A DNA stretch of 64,000 nucleotides from Timonella corticicola (GTDB lineage: Bacteria > Actinomycetota > Actinomycetes > Actinomycetales > Cellulomonadaceae): assembly GCF_042683685.1 (NCBI RefSeq), contig NZ_JBHUOP010000005.1:124001-188000 (forward strand). The letters run 5' to 3'. Position 1 is the first letter of the stretch. Each line of letters opens with the position of its first letter. The notes under the pieces are model-generated. The model was not told where the DNA came from. It saw only the letters and a program-made list of their open reading frames with translations, and searched no databases. The position numbers were made by a program, and so were the translations under genes. Below are positions 50,189 through 58,872 of the stretch, piece by piece.

Positions 50189-51514
50189 CTAGGGGAGAGA
50201 GATGTGGGTCTCGAGGTATTTTCCCTCCACCTCATACATGAATTTATACAGGTCAACCGTAAATTTCTCGGAAGCCACTCTGAGATCGTGCGGGCTTCCT
50301 TCAACTAGTGTCATAACACCGGCCAGAGTTTCACGGTTGAGCGCATATATCCCGGAATACTGGGAGTTGTAGGGAACGTAATTCCACAGCAGGTGTGTAT
50401 CGGTGAGCAGCGGCGTGGGGGAATAGTTTCCTGATTCGGACCCTGGAACGGAATTCATCTCGATGACAGTGATTGTTTGCGTCTGCTCATCAACAAGGAT
50501 CAGCCCGGCGTCAACCGCGATGAGGAGTCGTCCGTCAATCATGCCTGCCCAGTTGTACTCGACCCTCTGGGGTAGGTATGTGGAGGACTCAGTATTGGTG
50601 TAGACGGGATTGTATTGGCTGATGCCGGTTCGGCGTAGGAGGGTCACCTGTCCCTCTTCGCGTGTGGCAAACAGCGGTTCATCGCGTTGAGTCCAGCGCT
50701 GGGGTGCTGCATCGAAGAGTTCGACGGCAGGGTTGGTTCCATCGAGGCCGATTGAGATGACTCCAATGCCGTACTCGGAGTTCTGAGCGTGGGCGCTCAT
50801 AAACGTGGGGAGGATGAGCGTGTCATTATCCACCCATCCGCCAAGGTTGATGGTGTGGTTGATGTAGTAGTTTTCGGGGTCGATGTTCGTAAGGTCTTCG
50901 AAACTCACTGCTTTGTGCATCGTCATGGTGTCTGCACGTGCGTACACGAGTTCGGTCCACAGGATGCTGTCCCCAGATATGTTGGCATAGTCCAGCAGGA
51001 CGCCATCTTCGGTGTAGCTCAGAGGAATTACGTTGATGCGACTTTGAGGGGATTGTGGTGGGTCGGGCGTGTATCCGGTGAACGGGATGAACCTGTCGCC
51101 GTCCAGCACGCCCGGGGTAGACTCCTTCGGCGCATCGGGGTCGCAGGATCCGCCCGGGGTGCGCAGAGCAAAGTCGGTGTCGGGTCCAATGAGTTGATCC
51201 TCCAGGTCGCTGCACCATGGGCTCTGAATGACCGGGCGTTGCGTGCTTGTGAGTCGAGGATCGTCTGGCTTGATTCGCTCGAACGTGGAGGATGGGACGA
51301 CGGTGACCTCGAAGTCACTGATGGGGCGGTCAAAGAATCGTGCGTGTTGTAGGGCCGTAGGTACCTCGTGGCTGATGGACGTGTTGATGACCGGCAGGTC
51401 CGAGGCGGTGTTCGATGCAGCAGGAGCGGGCGCGCTCGCAGGTGGTGACGTGCAGGCAGACACGGCGAGCAGGGCGCACAAAACTATTGCTGCTGCTTTC
51501 CGACGATTCCTCAC
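50189..51514 (-). CDS. Lipoprotein, family member 2 (tandem copy 1)
   Basis: Lipobox AVSAC, an Ala/Pro/Ser linker, then a diverged form of the shared start (EVPTALQHARFFDRPISDFE). Cysteines SPWC and GGSC, STPGVLDGDRFIPFTGY, SIGLDGTNPAVELFD, GIYALNRETLAGVMTLV and the end HISLP place it in the same family. 441 residues, GTG start after AGGAC. First of the tandem trio. Confidence 0.8.
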   Translation of the reverse strand: MRNRRKAAAIVLCALLAVSACTSPPASAPAPAASNTASDLPVINTSISHEVPTALQHARFFDRPISDFEVTVVPSSTFERIKPDDPRLTSTQRPVIQSPWCSDLEDQLIGPDTDFALRTPGGSCDPDAPKESTPGVLDGDRFIPFTGYTPDPPQSPQSRINVIPLSYTEDGVLLDYANISGDSILWTELVYARADTMTMHKAVSFEDLTNIDPENYYINHTINLGGWVDNDTLILPTFMSAHAQNSEYGIGVISIGLDGTNPAVELFDAAPQRWTQRDEPLFATREEGQVTLLRRTGISQYNPVYTNTESSTYLPQRVEYNWAGMIDGRLLIAVDAGLILVDEQTQTITVIEMNSVPGSESGNYSPTPLLTDTHLLWNYVPYNSQYSGIYALNRETLAGVMTLVEGSPHDLRVASEKFTVDLYKFMYEVEGKYLETHISLP

Positions 51515-51603
51515 GTCCTGGGGCCTTCCTTACGTCAGTGGGCGGGCACCTTTGCCGGGGTATGCCTGCGGCGTACCCCGCTACGCACCGCTGAGGCGAT
51601 TCG

Positions 51604-52743
51604 CTAGAGCGGCTTACCTTCGCGGAACTCCTTGACCAGGTGGGAGACAACCTGACCTAGATCGCCACCGTTGCGCCGAGCGACGGCGCGTTGGCGCTGG
51701 TAAGAGGCGCCCTTACGCAGAATCACCCGCACATAGTCGAGTTCGGTTTCACAGCCCAACCGCGCAGCGGTGGGCTCCAGCTCCCGAAGCAACCGAAGCA
51801 GATCGTCGCTGACTAGGTCTTCGCGACCAGACTCGTCGAGAATCAAAATGGCATCCATGCCGTAACGCGCGGACCGCCACTTGTTCTCTTGAACAAACCA
51901 CGGCTGCATGTGTGGGAGTGGCTTGCCCTCATCGAGCAGTGTGGAGAAGTGTTCGACGAGGCACTGTGTGAGCGCGGCAAGCGCGAGCACCTCGGTCAGG
52001 TTGGATGCTCCGTCTGCGATGCGCGCCTCAATTGTGCCGTAGTGCGGTGATGGGCGGACATCCCAGCGAATCTCGTTGAATTCGTCGATCACGCCGACCT
52101 TGACCATGTCATCGACATACTGTTCGAGTTCGGACCACTCATCAAAGTTGGTGGGGAGACCTGCCGTCGGAAGTTGCTGGAACATGAGTGCACGGTTTGA
52201 GGCGTAGGCAGTGTCCTTGCCGCCCCAGAACGGGGAGGACGCTGACAGTGACTGGATGTGTCCGAGATAGCTGAGCAGCGCACGTGAAATGGGTAGAACC
52301 TTGTTCCGGTCCTCCACGCCAACGTGCACGTGGATGCCGTAGATCAGCATCTGTCGGCCCCACCACTGGGTCCGGTCGATGAGCGTCGCGTAGCGTTCCT
52401 TGTCCGTGACCTTCTGGTTGTTCCAGCGTGCAAACGGGTGGGTGCCCGCACACATCAACTCAACTCGTAGGGGATCGGCAAGGGTGTGCAGAAGTTCAAT
52501 TGAGCGTTGCAGGTCTTCGCCCGCCTCGGCCACGGTGTTGCACACTCCTGTCACGATCTCGACGGTGTTGAGCAGCAGTTCTTGCCGCACGTGTGGGTGT
52601 TGCGAGCCGTCTGGGGACACCGCATCCAGGATCGTCTGAGCAACCTGCCGTAGGTCGCCTGAGTCCTTGTCAACGAGGGCGAGTTCCCACTCCACACCGA
52701 GGGTGGAGCGCTGAGAGGATGAGAACGGGATGGGGGTGGCCAT
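51604..52743 (-). CDS. Glutamate-cysteine ligase-like enzyme (YbdK type)
   Basis: The carboxylate-amine ligase family joins glutamate to an amine or cysteine with ATP. STLGVEWELALVDKDSGDLR, the WWGRQMLIYGIHVHVGVEDR segment with conserved histidines, ASSPFWGGKDT and the SRYG-like KWRSARYGMDA region are present. 379 residues. True gamma-glutamylcysteine synthesis needs a partner glutathione synthetase, not seen here; in actinobacteria such enzymes can be weak ligases. It is upstream of the lipoprotein trio. Confidence 0.85.
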   Translation of the reverse strand: MATPIPFSSSQRSTLGVEWELALVDKDSGDLRQVAQTILDAVSPDGSQHPHVRQELLLNTVEIVTGVCNTVAEAGEDLQRSIELLHTLADPLRVELMCAGTHPFARWNNQKVTDKERYATLIDRTQWWGRQMLIYGIHVHVGVEDRNKVLPISRALLSYLGHIQSLSASSPFWGGKDTAYASNRALMFQQLPTAGLPTNFDEWSELEQYVDDMVKVGVIDEFNEIRWDVRPSPHYGTIEARIADGASNLTEVLALAALTQCLVEHFSTLLDEGKPLPHMQPWFVQENKWRSARYGMDAILILDESGREDLVSDDLLRLLRELEPTAARLGCETELDYVRVILRKGASYQRQRAVARRNGGDLGQVVSHLVKEFREGKPL

Positions 52744-52848
52744 GTCCTCGCCTTCCTGTGGTTGGTGCGTGTGAACTGCGATTGCGCGGGCCGCGTGGGG
52801 TTCAGGCTGGTCTGGGAGGAGCTGAACCCCGAGCGTGGACTTCTCCTG

Positions 52849-54069
52849 TCATGGCTGGAGCGGGTCCACGATGATTGCCGTTTTCTTGTCGTTGACACGA
52901 GTCAAGATGATCGTGGCTTCGTTCTCACCCTTGAGCGCGAGTTGCGGACGCAGTTGCTCGGGGGTGACGCTGATGCCGCGTTTCTTGATCGTGACTCTGC
53001 CAACTTTACGGTCTTTGAGGTAAGCACGAAGGGTTTTGACGTTATATGGAATGGCCTCAACTATCCGGTAGGCCTGGCTGAGGGAGCTTCCATCCGCGTA
53101 CACGGGTGTGTCGCTGGTGAAGTACGCGATGCTCGGGTCAATCAGTGCGCCGTCCAACTCGTTGGCGAGATGAGCCACGAGCCCTGCCCGGATAACCGCA
53201 CCGTCGGGTTCGTGTAGGTATTCGCGCAGTTCCGATGCTGCGTCGATGGTGTGTACCGTACCGTCGAGCCCATCGCCTGTGAACTCTGTGGCTCGAAGTC
53301 CGCTGGGGGTAGTAGTCAATACGAGAGCGCCGAAGCCTTCCCTTCGGGCCACGCTACCGAACCATAGCCCTGCCTCAACGACATCTCCGTCAATCGAAAC
53401 CCATTGGGTCTCGCATCCATCTGGGATGTCCGCGTGCGCAATGCCGGGGCCGAGTTTGAGGCCAACACCCGCCACACGTGAACGTAGGTTCCACACCGCG
53501 TCGAGCGGCGGTAGGAAACTCTCAGGGGTCCACACCCTGCGTCCGGTTCCATCTCTACGCGCAGGGTCAGCGTAGATGCCGTCGATACCCTCGGCCTCAA
53601 AATCTGTTGCGAGTCCGTCCGCTGTCCGTACGGATGCGTTAGGAAAGGGGCGTAGGTTTTCCACCGCCATAGCCGCGGTGAGAGGATCGATGTCCGTTGC
53701 GAGCACATCGAGGCCGAGCGCGGCGAACGCCATGGAGTCGGCGCCAATACCACTGGTCAGGTCCGCAACCTTGGTGATTCCCGCGCCGAGGAAACGTTGG
53801 GCATGATGTGCGGCGACGCTCAACCGTGTCGCCTGCTCGACTCCGTTGGCGGTGAAGAACATACGTTCGGCGAAGTCACCAAGCTTCGCATGTGCCTTGG
53901 TCCGCAATCGGGTCTGGGTGAGCGCCGCTGCAATCAGCTCTGGTTCATATCCTGCCTTGCGTAGCGCAGCGCTGATGCGGAGGGGGTCCTCGCCCTGCCG
54001 GGTGGCGATGTCCGCGAAGAGTGTGCGACCGGTGTCAGAGGTGAGCTGTTCGAGTAGTGCGAGGTCCAT
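52849..54069 (-). CDS. SAM-dependent methyltransferase with THUMP-like C-terminal domain
   Basis: The 406-residue product has a Rossmann methyltransferase core: motif I VADLTSGIGADSMAFAALGL, DIDPLTAAMAVENL and the YADPARRD active segment. The C-terminal domain (from about residue 330, RIVEAIPYNVKTLRAYLKDR to the end) matches the THUMP-like domain of actinobacterial proteins. These are probably RNA methyltransferases; the substrate is unknown. Confidence 0.8.
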   Translation of the reverse strand: MDLALLEQLTSDTGRTLFADIATRQGEDPLRISAALRKAGYEPELIAAALTQTRLRTKAHAKLGDFAERMFFTANGVEQATRLSVAAHHAQRFLGAGITKVADLTSGIGADSMAFAALGLDVLATDIDPLTAAMAVENLRPFPNASVRTADGLATDFEAEGIDGIYADPARRDGTGRRVWTPESFLPPLDAVWNLRSRVAGVGLKLGPGIAHADIPDGCETQWVSIDGDVVEAGLWFGSVARREGFGALVLTTTPSGLRATEFTGDGLDGTVHTIDAASELREYLHEPDGAVIRAGLVAHLANELDGALIDPSIAYFTSDTPVYADGSSLSQAYRIVEAIPYNVKTLRAYLKDRKVGRVTIKKRGISVTPEQLRPQLALKGENEATIILTRVNDKKTAIIVDPLQP

Positions 54070-54437
54070 CCCGCCATTGTTTCACGCTGGTGTGGGTAGC
54101 GACGGATTGGTTTCTTTCGGTGCCGCTCCTACCCAGATGTGCTCATCCTTCCCTTTGAGAGTGACCGATCCCGTACTCGCAGTGCGTGAGAGTGCGCTTT
54201 GGTCACTCTCAAGTTCTTGGTGCGTTTGCGAGTGCGGTCGCTGCCGCTTGGAGCGTTTTTTGTCTGGCGACGAGACCCGCCTCCCAGCGCTGCCTCACCC
54301 TTGCCGCAAGCTGAAGGCCATCCGTCACCAACTCGTCGCAAATATGGAGAGGGGAGTGGCCCGTGCGTACCCAAAGGCCGAACTTGAATAAGGATCTGTG
54401 CGCTGTCAGCGGAATGGCAGGCAGTTTCCCGAAACAA
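54070..54437. other. Gene-free region upstream of the groES promoter
   Basis: No gene seen between the methyltransferase start and the CIRCE. It holds the second copy of the inverted repeat (54157-54210) and a T-rich stretch (54259-54265). Confidence 0.6.
54157..54210. repeat. 54-bp inverted repeat, copy 2
   Basis: The outer ten bases on each side (GAGAGTGACC, 54157-54166, and GGTCACTCTC, 54201-54210) pair perfectly and are identical to the corresponding bases of copy 1 at 18730-18784. The inner part is diverged. Similarity continues after the right arm (TTTGCGAGTG). Confidence 0.75.
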
Positions 54438-54464
54438 TTGGCACTCGCCTTGACCGAGTGCTAA
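54438..54464 (+). promoter_or_regulatory. CIRCE (HrcA operator) of groES
   Basis: TTGGCACTC (54438-54446), a 9-base spacer and GAGTGCTAA (54456-54464) match the CIRCE consensus TTAGCACTC-N9-GAGTGCTAA with one change. Repression by HrcA of the heat-shock gene is expected. Confidence 0.93.
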
Positions 54465-54479
54465 TGCCGGTTCTACATT
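54450..54479 (+). promoter_or_regulatory. groES promoter
   Basis: TTGACC (54450-54455) lies 18 bases before TACATT (54474-54479), and the -35 is inside the CIRCE, a usual arrangement. Confidence 0.6.
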
Positions 54480-54583
54480 AGTGATGGAACATTTGATCGC
54501 CTGGTCGACACCGCGACGACGGCCCGGACAGATCAGATGGACACCTTGAACTCATACCAACTCATCGCGAAAGGGTGGTCCGC

Positions 54584-54877
54584 GTGTCGGTTTCCATCAA
54601 GCCGCTTGAAGACCGCATCGTTGTCAAGGCGATCGTGGCTGAAACCACTACTCCTTCGGGTCTGGTCCTTCCAGACACCGCCAAGGAAAAGCCTCAGGAA
54701 GGTGAAGTAATCGCTGTGGGTCCGGGTCGTGTTGACGACAACGGCAACCGCGTGCCAGTCGATGTCTCAGTCGGCGACAAGGTCATCTACTCCAAGTACG
54801 GTGGCACCGAGGTTAAGTACGCAGGCGAGGAATACCTGATTCTCTCGGCTCGCGACGTTCTCGCAATCGTCGGCTGA
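54584..54877 (+). CDS. groES: Co-chaperonin GroES
   Basis: GroES caps the GroEL ring during protein folding. SIKPLEDRIVVKAIVAETTT, the mobile loop TPSGLVLPDTAKEKPQEGEV and the roof and body end KYAGEEYLILSARDVLAI are conserved. The GTG at 54584 (97 residues) is better spaced from AAAGG (about 54569-54573) than the GTG at 54575. No groEL follows; a terminator does. Confidence 0.97.
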   Translation: MSVSIKPLEDRIVVKAIVAETTTPSGLVLPDTAKEKPQEGEVIAVGPGRVDDNGNRVPVDVSVGDKVIYSKYGGTEVKYAGEEYLILSARDVLAIVG

Positions 54878-54896
54878 TCGCAGACGCGAACGGCTC

Positions 54897-54935
54897 AAGG
54901 GGTGGTCCCAACCGGTTTGGTTGGGGCCACCCCTT
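54897..54935 (+). terminator. Terminator after groES
   Basis: Seventeen-base arms (54897-54913 and 54919-54935, one G-U) with a GGTTT loop and a T-run. Confidence 0.95.
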
Positions 54936-54963
54936 TTTGTTGTGTCTGGGGAGAGGCCACGTC

Positions 54964-55032
54964 TCGATGGGGTCAATTTGACCCAAAGGTATACACAAAA
55001 ACCATGCACTGGGATCAAAACCGCCCCATCGA
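54964..55032. repeat. Dispersed ~70-bp intergenic element, copy D
   Basis: TCGATGGGG (54964-54972) and CCCCATCGA (55024-55032) are perfect inverted ends. AATT follows the left end and CAAAACC precedes the right. It lies between convergent groES and whiB. Confidence 0.75.
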
Positions 55033-55149
55033 CGTATCCGAACTGTCCACACGTTCTGACCACGCTCATGGCGTATGGATATAGCGAAGGGCGGGCCAGC
55101 GCCTGGAAGCTTGGCCCGCCCGTGAAGCGGAGATGGTGCAGGGAGACGG

Positions 55150-55464
55150 CTATGCGGTCGTGCGGAACTTTCCATGAGTTGCCTTGCGGTCGCGCTCTGC
55201 AAGGATGGCGTTACGCTCGTCTTCGCTGAGCCCACCCCATACGCCGTATGGTTCACGAACTCGCAGAGACTGTTCACGGCACTGCTGTAGTACAGGACAG
55301 GTCGCGCAGATGGCCTTGGCTTTTTCGGCACGGCGGCGGCGGGTGGAACCCCGCTCACCTTCAGGGTGGAAGAAGAGTGTTTCGTCAGCGTCTCGGCAAT
55401 TACCTTGATATTGCCATTCCCATAGTTCAATGACGGGTCCTGGCAGGCGTGATACGTCAGTCAT
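55150..55464 (-). CDS. WhiB-family iron-sulfur transcription factor
   Basis: The 104-residue protein has the four cluster cysteines C23, C53, C56 and C62, and the GVWGG turn at residues 74-78 followed by a basic tail (ERDRKATHGKF). WhiB proteins are found only in actinobacteria and their phages, and bind a [4Fe-4S] cluster and sigma factor. Which member (WhiB1/2-like) is not certain. CAGGAGGG precedes the ATG. Confidence 0.95.
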   Translation of the reverse strand: MTDVSRLPGPVIELWEWQYQGNCRDADETLFFHPEGERGSTRRRRAEKAKAICATCPVLQQCREQSLRVREPYGVWGGLSEDERNAILAERDRKATHGKFRTTA

Positions 55465-56069
55465 GTTGCCCTCCTGTTACTCTCGTTGCCCAGCAGATCT
55501 GATGTGAACATCAGACCCACTGCTGTGGTGGTGTGTTGTTCTGCGAAGAACAAACCGTGTCGAGCGAGTCTCGCGGCGACATGGACACGCACTCTGACCG
55601 ATTCAAGAAGCGGTCATGAATCGTTTCTAGCGGCTGTGAAGCGATTCGCTATGACGAACTTATATCGTTTCAACATTTATTCACAGTGGATGCCGGGGGT
55701 GAAAACTCCCCATTGCGGGACTTGGGTCCCTTCTGGAGCGTCGTGGGCTTAGCATGGGCATATGCGTTCGCGCCGTCCCGACCATGACGGACTGAGCCGC
55801 AGCGGGGACCGCCTCGTGACTCTGTGGCAGGCTTCTTTGGAAAAGCCCACATTTCGGCCTTAATTCGCGGTTCTGAGTTGCGGAGAGAACCGCTAGCGCA
55901 TAGTTTCAAGATCAGGGATCGGCAGGACTCCGTGACACAAGATGTGTTTGGGGTTGAAGGAGTGGGTGAAACGATGTTGAATCGTTTTGGCGAGTTCTCT
56001 GGAACGAGTTATTTCGATGTCATCATCCTCTAGCCCTCGATGTAGTGAGCAAGGAAGCGCATAGTTCAT
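55465..56069. other. Divergent intergenic region whiB/MerR-type regulator
   Basis: About 600 bases without a convincing gene. It has an inverted repeat GAATCGTTTC/GAAGCGATTC (55618-55627 and 55638-55647). The sequence TGAATCGTTT returns near 55979, and AAGGAA (56050-56055) may serve the regulator gene. A 69-codon frame at 55824 has no family resemblance. Confidence 0.5.
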
Positions 56070-57233
56070 ATGAATCGCGAGAACCTCATCAATTCGCGCC
56101 AGACCTATTCGGTTTCCGCGACGGCGGAACGCTTAGGCGTTGCACCGGCGACCTTGCGAACCTGGGCCAGGCGACACGGAATGGGCCCAAGCCAGCATTC
56201 GAGTGGTTCTCACCGTCGTTATACCGATACCGACCTTGCAAAGCTCATGACTCTGCGCACCTATCTGTTGCGCGGAGCGACCGCCGCTGAGGCGGTCCAT
56301 GCTGCCCAGCAAGCCGCTGAGGATGGGGTCACGTTGGAAGCGGCGGAAGGACTCTTGCAGGAAGTCCTGCGTGAGAAGGGCATGGTCACCCCAAAGATTC
56401 GCCCAGTCGAACTCGTTGAAGGCGGAGTTTCGTCGAGTACTACGTCTCTCGCCCGTGCCCGGCGCGAGCGAGGTTCGGGTCGAAACTCAGTGCTCCGCAT
56501 CGCGCCGAGCACACCACACGCGGTTGAATACAACGACTACAAGGCTCGCTGCACCGAGTTGGTGTCAGCAGCGTTGCGGGACGATGAAGAACGTTGCACC
56601 GAGCTGTTGACCGTCGCTTCCGATGAATCGCTGATCGACTGGTGGAAACTTCTTGTGCGCCCGGCACTTGACCGGATATCCACCCACACGGTGCTCTCCT
56701 CACCCGGCAAGGCACCACGGCTACTCGTGGGGTTTCTCGCGCAGCGAGCGCTTGCGGACCACGTTGGTGAAGTACGTCCTGATCTGGCGACAGCGGATCG
56801 GCCGCATCCCTCACGCCTCAAGAACATCACGCTCGTCTTTTCCTCGGCTCTGGACGAGTTGTCGCTGCCCGCACATGTCCTTGTAGCGGCACTTCTGCAA
56901 AACAAGTGCAACGCTCACGTGATCCTCGGGCCGGGGAACACACAACGAGTCTCCGAACTCATCAAAATTGTGCGCCCATCCGTGGTTGCCTTCGTCTCGG
57001 ATCATGCGACCCCGTCGCTTGAGATCCTGCACAGCCTGACGCAGGAGTTTCCGGAACTGCCAATCTACGTTGGTGTGCGCGAGGGAGTCGACACTCGGGC
57101 AGTGCGCCATCTCGGTCAGGTCAGCGCTATCAACTCCTTCCGAGCGCTCTACCACGAGGTGTACGCGGCGGTGCGTGCCGCGGCTCCCGGCGCAGAATAC
57201 TGGTCAGACGACGACTCGACGTTCCGACTCTGA
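56070..57233 (+). CDS. MerR-type regulator with B12-binding-like C-terminal domain
   Basis: The 387-residue protein starts with a winged helix MerR-type DNA-binding domain (about residues 12-75: YSVSATAERLGVAPATLRTW and GSHRRYTDTDLAKLMTLR). After a linker come a helical part (about 145-230, DDEERCTELLTVASDESLID) and a Rossmann-like domain (about 245-370, ITLVFSSALDELSLPAHVLV and VRPSVVAFVSDHATPSLEIL). This layout resembles CarH/LitR photoregulators and other B12-domain MerR proteins, but the DxHxxG cobalamin motif is not seen, so another ligand or none is likely. It is divergent from whiB and upstream of guaB. Confidence 0.75.
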   Translation: MNRENLINSRQTYSVSATAERLGVAPATLRTWARRHGMGPSQHSSGSHRRYTDTDLAKLMTLRTYLLRGATAAEAVHAAQQAAEDGVTLEAAEGLLQEVLREKGMVTPKIRPVELVEGGVSSSTTSLARARRERGSGRNSVLRIAPSTPHAVEYNDYKARCTELVSAALRDDEERCTELLTVASDESLIDWWKLLVRPALDRISTHTVLSSPGKAPRLLVGFLAQRALADHVGEVRPDLATADRPHPSRLKNITLVFSSALDELSLPAHVLVAALLQNKCNAHVILGPGNTQRVSELIKIVRPSVVAFVSDHATPSLEILHSLTQEFPELPIYVGVREGVDTRAVRHLGQVSAINSFRALYHEVYAAVRAAAPGAEYWSDDDSTFRL

Positions 57234-57337
57234 GCAGACTGGTGGCTCCGAGGCGTGTGTTCCATCTCGCAGGCGCCTCCCGCCGTGGTGCTCGTCTCAT
57301 TGACGGTACGGAGCAAAAACTCCCGTGCGTTTCGGCG

Positions 57338-57350
57338 TAATATTTGGTCA
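57338..57350 (+). promoter_or_regulatory. Candidate -10 box giving a leaderless guaB mRNA
   Basis: TAATAT at 57338-57343 ends six bases before the ATG at 57350, and no Shine-Dalgarno sequence is present. A -35 at 16-18 bases is not evident. Confidence 0.4.
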
Positions 57351-58870
57351 TGACCGACATGTCTTCCACCCAGTCGAATGACCCTTTCGGATTTCTAGGA
57401 TTGACCTACGATGACGTCCTGCTGCTCCCCAACGAGACAGACGTCATCCCAAGTGAGGTCGACACAACCACCCGTCTGACGCGCGACATCAACATCAAGG
57501 TTCCGCTCATCTCTGCGGCGATGGACACCGTGACCGAGGCCCGCATGGCAATCGCCATGGCCCGACAAGGTGGCATCGGTATCATCCACCGCAACCTCTC
57601 CATCGAGGACCAGGCCGCGCACGTCGACACCGTGAAGCGCTCCGAGTCCGGCATGATCACGGACCCGGTCACGGTTGGTCCAGATGCTACCATCGAGGAA
57701 CTTGACCTCCTGTGCGGCCAGTACCGCGTATCCGGCCTTCCGGTAGTGGAGGAAGACAACAAACTCATCGGTATCATCACCAACCGCGACCTACGCTTCG
57801 TTCCCCCAGCTAACTGGGCCACTACGCGCGTCCGCGAGGTTATGACAGCGATGCCACTCATCACCGGACCAGTGGGCATCTCCCGTGAGGACGCAGCCCA
57901 CCTCCTGGGTAAGAACCGGATCGAGAAGCTCCCACTCGTCGACAATGAGGGCCGGCTGCAGGGTCTCATCACCGTCAAGGACTTCGTCAAAACCGAGCAG
58001 TACCCAGACGCGACCAAGGACGGCGAAGGCCGTCTGCGCGTTGGTGCGGCAATCGGTTTCTACGGCGACGCGGTTGACCGTGCGCGGGCGCTCGCGGAGG
58101 CGGGCGTTGACGTGCTCGTGGCGGACACCGCCAACGGACATGCGCGCCTCCTGCTGGAGATGATCTCGAACCTCAAGAAGGACCCGTTCTTCAAAGAGGT
58201 CTCGATTATCGGTGGAAACGTTGCGACCTACGCGGGTGCTCGAGCACTGGCCGAGGCTGGCGCGGATGCCGTCAAGGTTGGCGTTGGCCCAGGTTCGATC
58301 TGCACGACCCGCGTTGTCGCAGGTGTTGGCGTTCCTCAGGTGACCGCCGTGTATGAGGCCTCGCGCGCCGTGCGAGACTTCGGTATCCCGGTGATCGCGG
58401 ACGGTGGTCTGCAGTATTCGGGTGACATCGCCAAGGCTCTTGTGGCCGGTGCGGAGTCGGTCATGCTCGGTTCGCTGCTCGCTGGCTGTGACGAGTCCCC
58501 CGGTGACCTCGTGTTTGTCAACGGCAAGCAGTTCAAGCACTACCGCGGTATGGGCTCGCTCGGTGCGATGGCCTCGCGCGGTAAGAAGTCATACTCGAAG
58601 GACCGTTACTTCCAGGCCGATGTGGCCTCGGATGACAAGATCGTGCCCGAGGGCATCGAAGGTCAGGTACCTTACCGCGGTCCGCTGTCCGCTGTCGCTT
58701 ACCAACTCGCGGGTGGTCTGCACCAGTCGATGTTCTACGTTGGGGCCCGTACCATCCCTGAACTCAAGGAACGCGGCAAGTTCGTGCGCATCACCTCGGC
58801 AGGTTTGAAGGAGTCACACCCACACGACATCCAGATGACCGTCGAGGCACCAAACTACGGAAGCCGCTGA
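57350..58870 (+). CDS. guaB: Inosine-5'-monophosphate dehydrogenase
   Basis: GuaB oxidises IMP to XMP, the committed step to GMP. FLGLTYDDVLLLPNETDVIP, two CBS domains (about residues 95-220, regulatory), the nucleophile loop GVGPGSICTTRVVAGVG and the flap FQADVASDDKIVPEGIEGQV are all present. The ATG at 57350 gives 506 residues; ATG at 57359 is an alternative. Confidence 0.98.
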   Translation: MTDMSSTQSNDPFGFLGLTYDDVLLLPNETDVIPSEVDTTTRLTRDINIKVPLISAAMDTVTEARMAIAMARQGGIGIIHRNLSIEDQAAHVDTVKRSESGMITDPVTVGPDATIEELDLLCGQYRVSGLPVVEEDNKLIGIITNRDLRFVPPANWATTRVREVMTAMPLITGPVGISREDAAHLLGKNRIEKLPLVDNEGRLQGLITVKDFVKTEQYPDATKDGEGRLRVGAAIGFYGDAVDRARALAEAGVDVLVADTANGHARLLLEMISNLKKDPFFKEVSIIGGNVATYAGARALAEAGADAVKVGVGPGSICTTRVVAGVGVPQVTAVYEASRAVRDFGIPVIADGGLQYSGDIAKALVAGAESVMLGSLLAGCDESPGDLVFVNGKQFKHYRGMGSLGAMASRGKKSYSKDRYFQADVASDDKIVPEGIEGQVPYRGPLSAVAYQLAGGLHQSMFYVGARTIPELKERGKFVRITSAGLKESHPHDIQMTVEAPNYGSR

Positions 58871-58872
58871 CA

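Noticed and set aside
52762..53217. 151-codon plus-strand frame opposite the methyltransferase gene
   Set aside because: Antisense of a gene with clear methyltransferase motifs.
54964..55032. Element copy D as the terminator of whiB
   Set aside because: Its paired ends are only nine bases and 50 bases apart, and the same ends occur at three unrelated loci.
55824..56033. 69-codon frame upstream of the MerR-type regulator
   Set aside because: No Shine-Dalgarno and no recognisable features; probably the regulator's leader region.
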